Positions 60,390 to 64,000 of a stretch of 64,000 nt of DNA are shown in pieces. Under the pieces are notes generated by a model, which was not told the origin of the DNA, searched no databases, and was given only the letters and a program-made list of their open reading frames with translations. The DNA lies in the NCBI RefSeq assembly GCF_032062175.1, contig NZ_DAMBQK010000001.1, positions 310,001-374,000 on the forward strand. The letters are read 5' to 3'. How positions within the stretch are numbered: position 1 is the stretch's first letter; every line of letters begins with the position of its first letter. The translations under genes and the position numbers were made by a program. Source of the stretch: Atlantibacter sp032062175 (lineage in GTDB: Bacteria > Pseudomonadota > Gammaproteobacteria > Enterobacterales > Enterobacteriaceae).

Positions 60390-62326
60390 CGGCATTGCTT
60401 GAACTGACCGATATCCGCCGCCAGTATCTTTCTGGCGGCGAACCGGTCGATGTGCTGAAAGGCGTGACGCTAAGTATTCACGCCGGTGAAATGGTGGCGA
60501 TTGTCGGTGCCTCCGGCTCGGGCAAATCCACTCTGATGAATATTCTCGGCTGCCTTGATAAGCCGACATCTGGCCGTTACCGCGTGGCGGGCGTTGACGT
60601 TTCAACGCTCAACAGCGATGAACTGGCGCAGCTGCGTCGCGAGCATTTTGGTTTTATCTTCCAGCGCTACCACTTGCTGTCGCACTTAACGGCGGCGCAA
60701 AACGTCGAGATCCCGGCGATCTACGCAGGCGCTGGCCGTAAAGCCCGCCAGCAGCGCGCCCGTGAACTGCTCGAGAGGTTAGGGCTGGCGGCACGTGTGG
60801 ATTACTCACCGTCGCAGCTGTCCGGCGGCCAGCAGCAGCGCGTCAGTATCGCCAGGGCGCTAATGAACGGCGGCCAGGTGATCCTCGCCGACGAACCCAC
60901 CGGCGCGCTGGACAGCCATTCCGGCGAAGAGGTGATCGCCACGCTGAAACAGCTGCGCGATAACGGTCATACGGTCATTATCGTTACCCACGATCCGGCG
61001 GTGGCTGCCCAGGCCGAGCGAGTCATCGAAATCCGCGACGGCGAAATCATCAGCAACCCGCCCGCCGTAACGGGCCGCGCCGCAGCGAAGATTGAGCGCA
61101 CGCCGATAGAAAGCGGCTGGCAGCAGTTTACCAGCGGCTTTCGCGAGGCGTTCACCATGGCGTGGCTGGCGATGGCGGCCAATAAAATGCGCACCCTGCT
61201 GACCATGCTGGGGATAATCATCGGCATCGCGTCGGTGGTGTCTATCGTGGTGGTGGGCGACGCGGCGAAGCAACTGGTGCTGGAGGATATTCGCTCTATC
61301 GGCACCAACACCATTGATATTTATCCCGGTACTGATTTCGGTGATGACGATCCGCAGTACCAGCAGGCGCTGAAATACGACGATCTGGTGGCGATTCAGA
61401 AACAACCCTGGGTGCGTTCAGCGACGCCTGCGCTGTCCAGCAACCTGCGGGTGCGTTACGAAAATAAAGACGTGGCGGCCAGCGCCAACGGCGTCAGCGA
61501 GCAGTATTTTAACGTTTATGGCATGACCTTCAGCGAAGGCGGCACCTTCAATCAGGCGCAGCATCAGGGCCGCGCCCAGGTGGTGGTGATTGATGAAAAC
61601 ACCCGCCGCCAGCTATTCCCCAATAAGCTCAACGTGGTGGGCGAGGTGATCCTGGTGGGTAATATGCCTGCGACCATCATCGGCGTGGCCCAGGAGAAAC
61701 AGTCGATGTTCGGCAGCAGTAAAATCCTGCGCGTCTGGCTGCCGTACTCTACTATGTCGGGCCGGGTAATGGGCCAGTCATGGCTCAACTCCATTACCGT
61801 GCGGGTCAAAGAGGGCTATAACAGCCAGGAAGCCGAGCAGCAGCTTGCGCGCCTGATGTCCCTGCGCCACGGCAAAAAAGATTTCTTCACCTGGAATATG
61901 GACGGCTTCCTGCAAACGGCGGAACGAACCACCCGTACGCTACAGCTGTTTTTAACCCTGGTGGCGGTGATTTCGCTGGTAGTTGGCGGGATCGGCGTGA
62001 TGAACATCATGCTGGTGTCCGTTACTGAACGGACGCGGGAAATCGGCATCCGGATGGCGGTTGGCGCGCGGGCCAGCGATGTATTACAACAGTTTCTCAT
62101 CGAGGCGGTGCTGGTCTGCCTGGTCGGCGGCGCACTGGGCATTGGGCTATCCTTACTTATCGCTTTTACCTTACAGTTGTTCCTGCCCGGCTGGCAGATC
62201 GGCTTTTCGGGGCTGGCGCTATTAACGGCGTTTGTCTGTTCTACCGCCACCGGTATCTTGTTTGGCTGGCTGCCGGCGCGCAACGCCGCGCGGTTAAATC
62301 CGGTGGATGCGCTGGCGCGGGAGTAA
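60386..62326 (+). CDS. macB: Macrolide export ATP-binding/permease protein MacB
   Basis: MacB uses ATP to drive export of macrolides, enterotoxin and probably other peptides through TolC. The product has 646 residues (648 in E. coli). The N-terminal ATPase has Walker A GASGSGKS (41-48), signature LSGGQQQR and Walker B VILADEP. The membrane part has one helix at about 270-290, a large periplasmic domain (about 300-520) and three C-terminal helices with GVMNIMLVSVTERTREIGIR. ATGA overlap couples it to macA. Confidence 0.96.
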   Translation: MTALLELTDIRRQYLSGGEPVDVLKGVTLSIHAGEMVAIVGASGSGKSTLMNILGCLDKPTSGRYRVAGVDVSTLNSDELAQLRREHFGFIFQRYHLLSHLTAAQNVEIPAIYAGAGRKARQQRARELLERLGLAARVDYSPSQLSGGQQQRVSIARALMNGGQVILADEPTGALDSHSGEEVIATLKQLRDNGHTVIIVTHDPAVAAQAERVIEIRDGEIISNPPAVTGRAAAKIERTPIESGWQQFTSGFREAFTMAWLAMAANKMRTLLTMLGIIIGIASVVSIVVVGDAAKQLVLEDIRSIGTNTIDIYPGTDFGDDDPQYQQALKYDDLVAIQKQPWVRSATPALSSNLRVRYENKDVAASANGVSEQYFNVYGMTFSEGGTFNQAQHQGRAQVVVIDENTRRQLFPNKLNVVGEVILVGNMPATIIGVAQEKQSMFGSSKILRVWLPYSTMSGRVMGQSWLNSITVRVKEGYNSQEAEQQLARLMSLRHGKKDFFTWNMDGFLQTAERTTRTLQLFLTLVAVISLVVGGIGVMNIMLVSVTERTREIGIRMAVGARASDVLQQFLIEAVLVCLVGGALGIGLSLLIAFTLQLFLPGWQIGFSGLALLTAFVCSTATGILFGWLPARNAARLNPVDALARE

Positions 62327-62338
62327 TCTCAGAAAAAG

Positions 62339-62368
62339 TAAAATGCCAGCGCGGAGGCTGGCATTTTA
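62339..62368 (+). terminator. macB / cspD hairpin terminator
   Basis: TAAAATGCCAGC (62339-62350) pairs with GCTGGCATTTTA (62357-62368) around GCGGAG. The T-run lies within the right arm; the A-run on the left lets it also act on cspD from the other strand. Confidence 0.8.
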
Positions 62369-62399
62369 GGTGTGGGATGTACACAATAAAACAGACGCG

Positions 62400-62624
62400 T
62401 TAAGCGACTGCCGTCTCTGCTTCCAGAGGAACGATGAGGCTGGCATGGTTGCCTTTGGGCCCCTGATGTACATCAAACCTGACAACTTGTCCGGCTTTGA
62501 GCGTACGGTAACCATCCATCTGGATGGTGGAATAGTGGGCGAATATGTCTTCGCCGCCGCCTTCAGGGCAGATAAAACCAAACCCTTTGGCATTATTGAA
62601 CCACTTAACAGTACCCGTCTCCAT
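62400..62624 (-). CDS. cspD: Stationary-phase cold-shock-like protein CspD
   Basis: CspD binds single-stranded DNA and inhibits replication in slow-growing cells; it is a toxin-like member of the cold-shock family and is degraded by Lon. Start METGTVKWFNNAKGFGFICP at 62624 gives 74 residues, the E. coli length; a longer in-frame start is not conserved. RNP1 is KGFGFI (13-18) and RNP2 is DIFAHY (26-31). It is divergent from clpS. Confidence 0.96.
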   Translation of the reverse strand: METGTVKWFNNAKGFGFICPEGGGEDIFAHYSTIQMDGYRTLKAGQVVRFDVHQGPKGNHASLIVPLEAETAVA

Positions 62625-62949
62625 GCTTCGACATCCTTCATGAATCTTATAAGTAAGATGGAATGAACCGGTGGGTGAGGGTGCGCTGTTCAAAACCTCG
62701 CCAACTCACGCCTGTACAATTTAGAGAAATCAGGCAACGCGTCAAGCGTCTGACGGGGTGAAATGGACAAGAATCAGTCAAAATTTTGAAGCAGTTAACG
62801 CTATTGCCATTAATGTGACAATGTTCGCGGATAGCAACGATAGATGATAGTTATCTGTAAGTTAAGGTAGATTCAAATGGCGTATAACTGGATGAGCAGC
62901 GGGCTGACGGCCTGCTTACTGTTTAGTTAACCAGCGATGAAAGTGGGCA
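62625..62949. promoter_or_regulatory. cspD / clpS divergent intergenic region
   Basis: This 325-bp gap carries the divergent promoters. The segment 62694-62860 is AT-rich with several TA-rich hexamers, but none can be assigned. GGGC close to 62945 is the weak clpS ribosome-binding site. Confidence 0.35.
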
Positions 62950-63270
62950 ATGGGTAAGACGAACGAATGGTTGGATTTTGAGCGACTGGCGGAAAATAAG
63001 CTCGATGAGGGGCTAAAACCGCCATCTATGTATAAAGTTATGTTAATGAACGATGATTACACGCCAATGGAATTTGTTATTGACGTGCTACAAAAGTTCT
63101 TTTCTTATGATGTAGAGCGTGCAACACAATTGATGCTGACGGTTCACTATCAAGGGAAAGCCATCTGCGGCATTTTCACCGCAGAAGTCGCTGAGACCAA
63201 AGTGGCGATGGTGAATCAATATGCCAGGAAGCACGAGCATCCGTTGCTGTGTACGCAGGAACTAGCCTGA
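62950..63270 (+). CDS. clpS: ClpA adaptor protein ClpS
   Basis: ClpS delivers N-degron substrates to ClpAP. The product has 106 residues, as in E. coli. The substrate pocket residues Asn34, Asp35 and Asp36 (MNDDYTPMEF) and gatekeeper Met40 are present. A flexible N-terminal tail of about 25 residues, needed for ClpA engagement, is kept. clpA follows 28 bp downstream. Confidence 0.97.
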   Translation: MGKTNEWLDFERLAENKLDEGLKPPSMYKVMLMNDDYTPMEFVIDVLQKFFSYDVERATQLMLTVHYQGKAICGIFTAEVAETKVAMVNQYARKHEHPLLCTQELA

Positions 63271-63298
63271 ACGGCGAATTATATTGAGGGGGGTGCCT

Positions 63299-64000
63299 AT
63301 GCTCAACCAGGAACTGGAACTCAGTTTAAACATGGCTTTCGCCAGAGCGCGCGAGCACCGACATGAGTTTATGACCGTCGAGCATCTGTTACTGGCTTTG
63401 CTCAGTAACCCATCGGCCCGCGAAGCGCTGGAAGCGTGTTCTGTGGATCTGGTGGCGCTGCGACAGGAACTTGAAGCCTTCATCGAACAAACCACGCCCG
63501 TGCTCCCGGCGAGCGAAGAGGAGCGCGACACCCAGCCGACGTTGAGTTTTCAACGCGTGCTGCAACGCGCCGTATTCCACGTACAGTCGTCAGGCCGTAG
63601 CGAAGTGACAGGCGCGAACGTGCTGGTGGCAATTTTCAGCGAGCAGGAATCCCAGGCTGCCTATCTGCTGCGTAAACATGAAGTCAGCCGTCTTGACGTG
63701 GTGAACTTCATTTCTCACGGCACGCGCAAAGATGAACCGCATCAATCCAGCGGCTCAGAAAATCCAGTTAACGAAGAGCAAGCAGGCGGGGAGGAGCGTA
63801 TGGAAAACTTCACCACCAATCTCAACCAGCTTGCGCGCGTCGGCGGAATAGACCCGCTGATTGGCCGTGATAAGGAGCTGGAGCGGGCAATCCAGGTGCT
63901 GTGCCGCCGTCGGAAAAACAACCCGCTGCTGGTGGGTGAATCCGGAGTCGGTAAAACCGCCATCGCCGAGGGCCTCGCCTGGCGTATTGTTCAGGGTGAC
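63299..64000 (+). CDS. clpA: ATP-dependent Clp protease ATP-binding subunit ClpA (5' part)
   Basis: ClpA is the AAA+ unfoldase that feeds ClpP. The window ends after 234 codons. GAGGGGGG precedes ATG 63299. The N-domain repeats (FMTVEHLLLALLSNPSAREA and TGANVLVAIFSEQESQAAYL), which bind ClpS, are complete, and the first AAA module begins with GGIDPLIGRDKELERAI and Walker A GESGVGKT (about 214-221). The first 130 residues are almost identical to E. coli. Confidence 0.98.
   Translation, partial: MLNQELELSLNMAFARAREHRHEFMTVEHLLLALLSNPSAREALEACSVDLVALRQELEAFIEQTTPVLPASEEERDTQPTLSFQRVLQRAVFHVQSSGRSEVTGANVLVAIFSEQESQAAYLLRKHEVSRLDVVNFISHGTRKDEPHQSSGSENPVNEEQAGGEERMENFTTNLNQLARVGGIDPLIGRDKELERAIQVLCRRRKNNPLLVGESGVGKTAIAEGLAWRIVQGD

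Noticed and set aside
1..64000. tRNA genes, rRNA genes and insertion sequences
   Set aside because: No cloverleaf-like sequence, rRNA segment or transposase was recognised in the window.

Overview
The window is a chromosomal segment of an Enterobacteriaceae bacterium. Gene content and order follow the Escherichia coli K-12 stretch from moeB to clpA almost gene for gene, with protein lengths usually within a few residues. The GC-rich coding style, and several loci absent from K-12, suggest a relative such as Enterobacter, Kosakonia or a neighbouring genus rather than Escherichia. I cannot fix the genus from sequence alone.

Layout. (1) 0-2.9 kb: an accessory sugar cassette with the N-terminus of a probable family 31 glycosidase, an MFS permease and a divergent LacI-type regulator. 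(2) 2.9-11.3 kb: molybdenum cofactor genes moeAB, divergent from iaaA-gsiABCD (isoaspartyl peptidase and glutathione ABC importer). (3) 11.3-16.6 kb: rimO, then an AT-rich insertion (a 66-residue protein and a LysR regulator), bssR, yliI and gstB; the K-12 cyclic-di-GMP genes yliE and yliF are absent. (4) 16.8-29.4 kb: dacC, deoR, ybjG, mdfA, ybjI-ybjJ, rcdA, the sRNA RybB with its sigma-E promoter, ybjL, ybjM, grxA, ybjC-nfsA, rimK, ybjN. (5) 29.7-41 kb: potFGHI (putrescine), ybjO, rlmC, a large palindromic intergenic element, artJ and artPIQM (arginine) with ArgR boxes, and ybjP. (6) 41-47.6 kb: ybjQ-amiD and the poxB-ltaE-ybjT-ybjS run. (7) 47.7-51.6 kb: a DoxX-family gene, then a low-GC island encoding a MotA-like protein, an OmpA/MotB-like protein and an HNH nuclease. 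(8) 51.6-64 kb: hcp-hcr, lysO, aqpZ, ybjD, ybjX, macAB, cspD, clpS and the start of clpA.

The most notable content is the three-gene island at 48.6-51.5 kb. Its composition (ZorA-like, ZorB-like, HNH protein, translationally coupled) is that of a type II Zorya anti-phage system. It sits between poxB/doxX and hcr, which are adjacent to each other apart from these insertions in K-12 (poxB next to hcr). It is preceded by an AT-rich control region with two long hairpins and a start-stop mini-ORF behind a strong Shine-Dalgarno sequence. The second notable structure is the imperfect inverted repeat of about 700 bp that fills the whole rlmC-artJ gap.

Most other loci are core housekeeping, transport or stress genes. 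Several keep recognisable regulatory DNA: ArgR boxes at artJ, an NsrR-like site at hcp, and palindromes at rcdA/ybjJ and ybjX/macA. No tRNA, rRNA, insertion sequence or CRISPR array was found.
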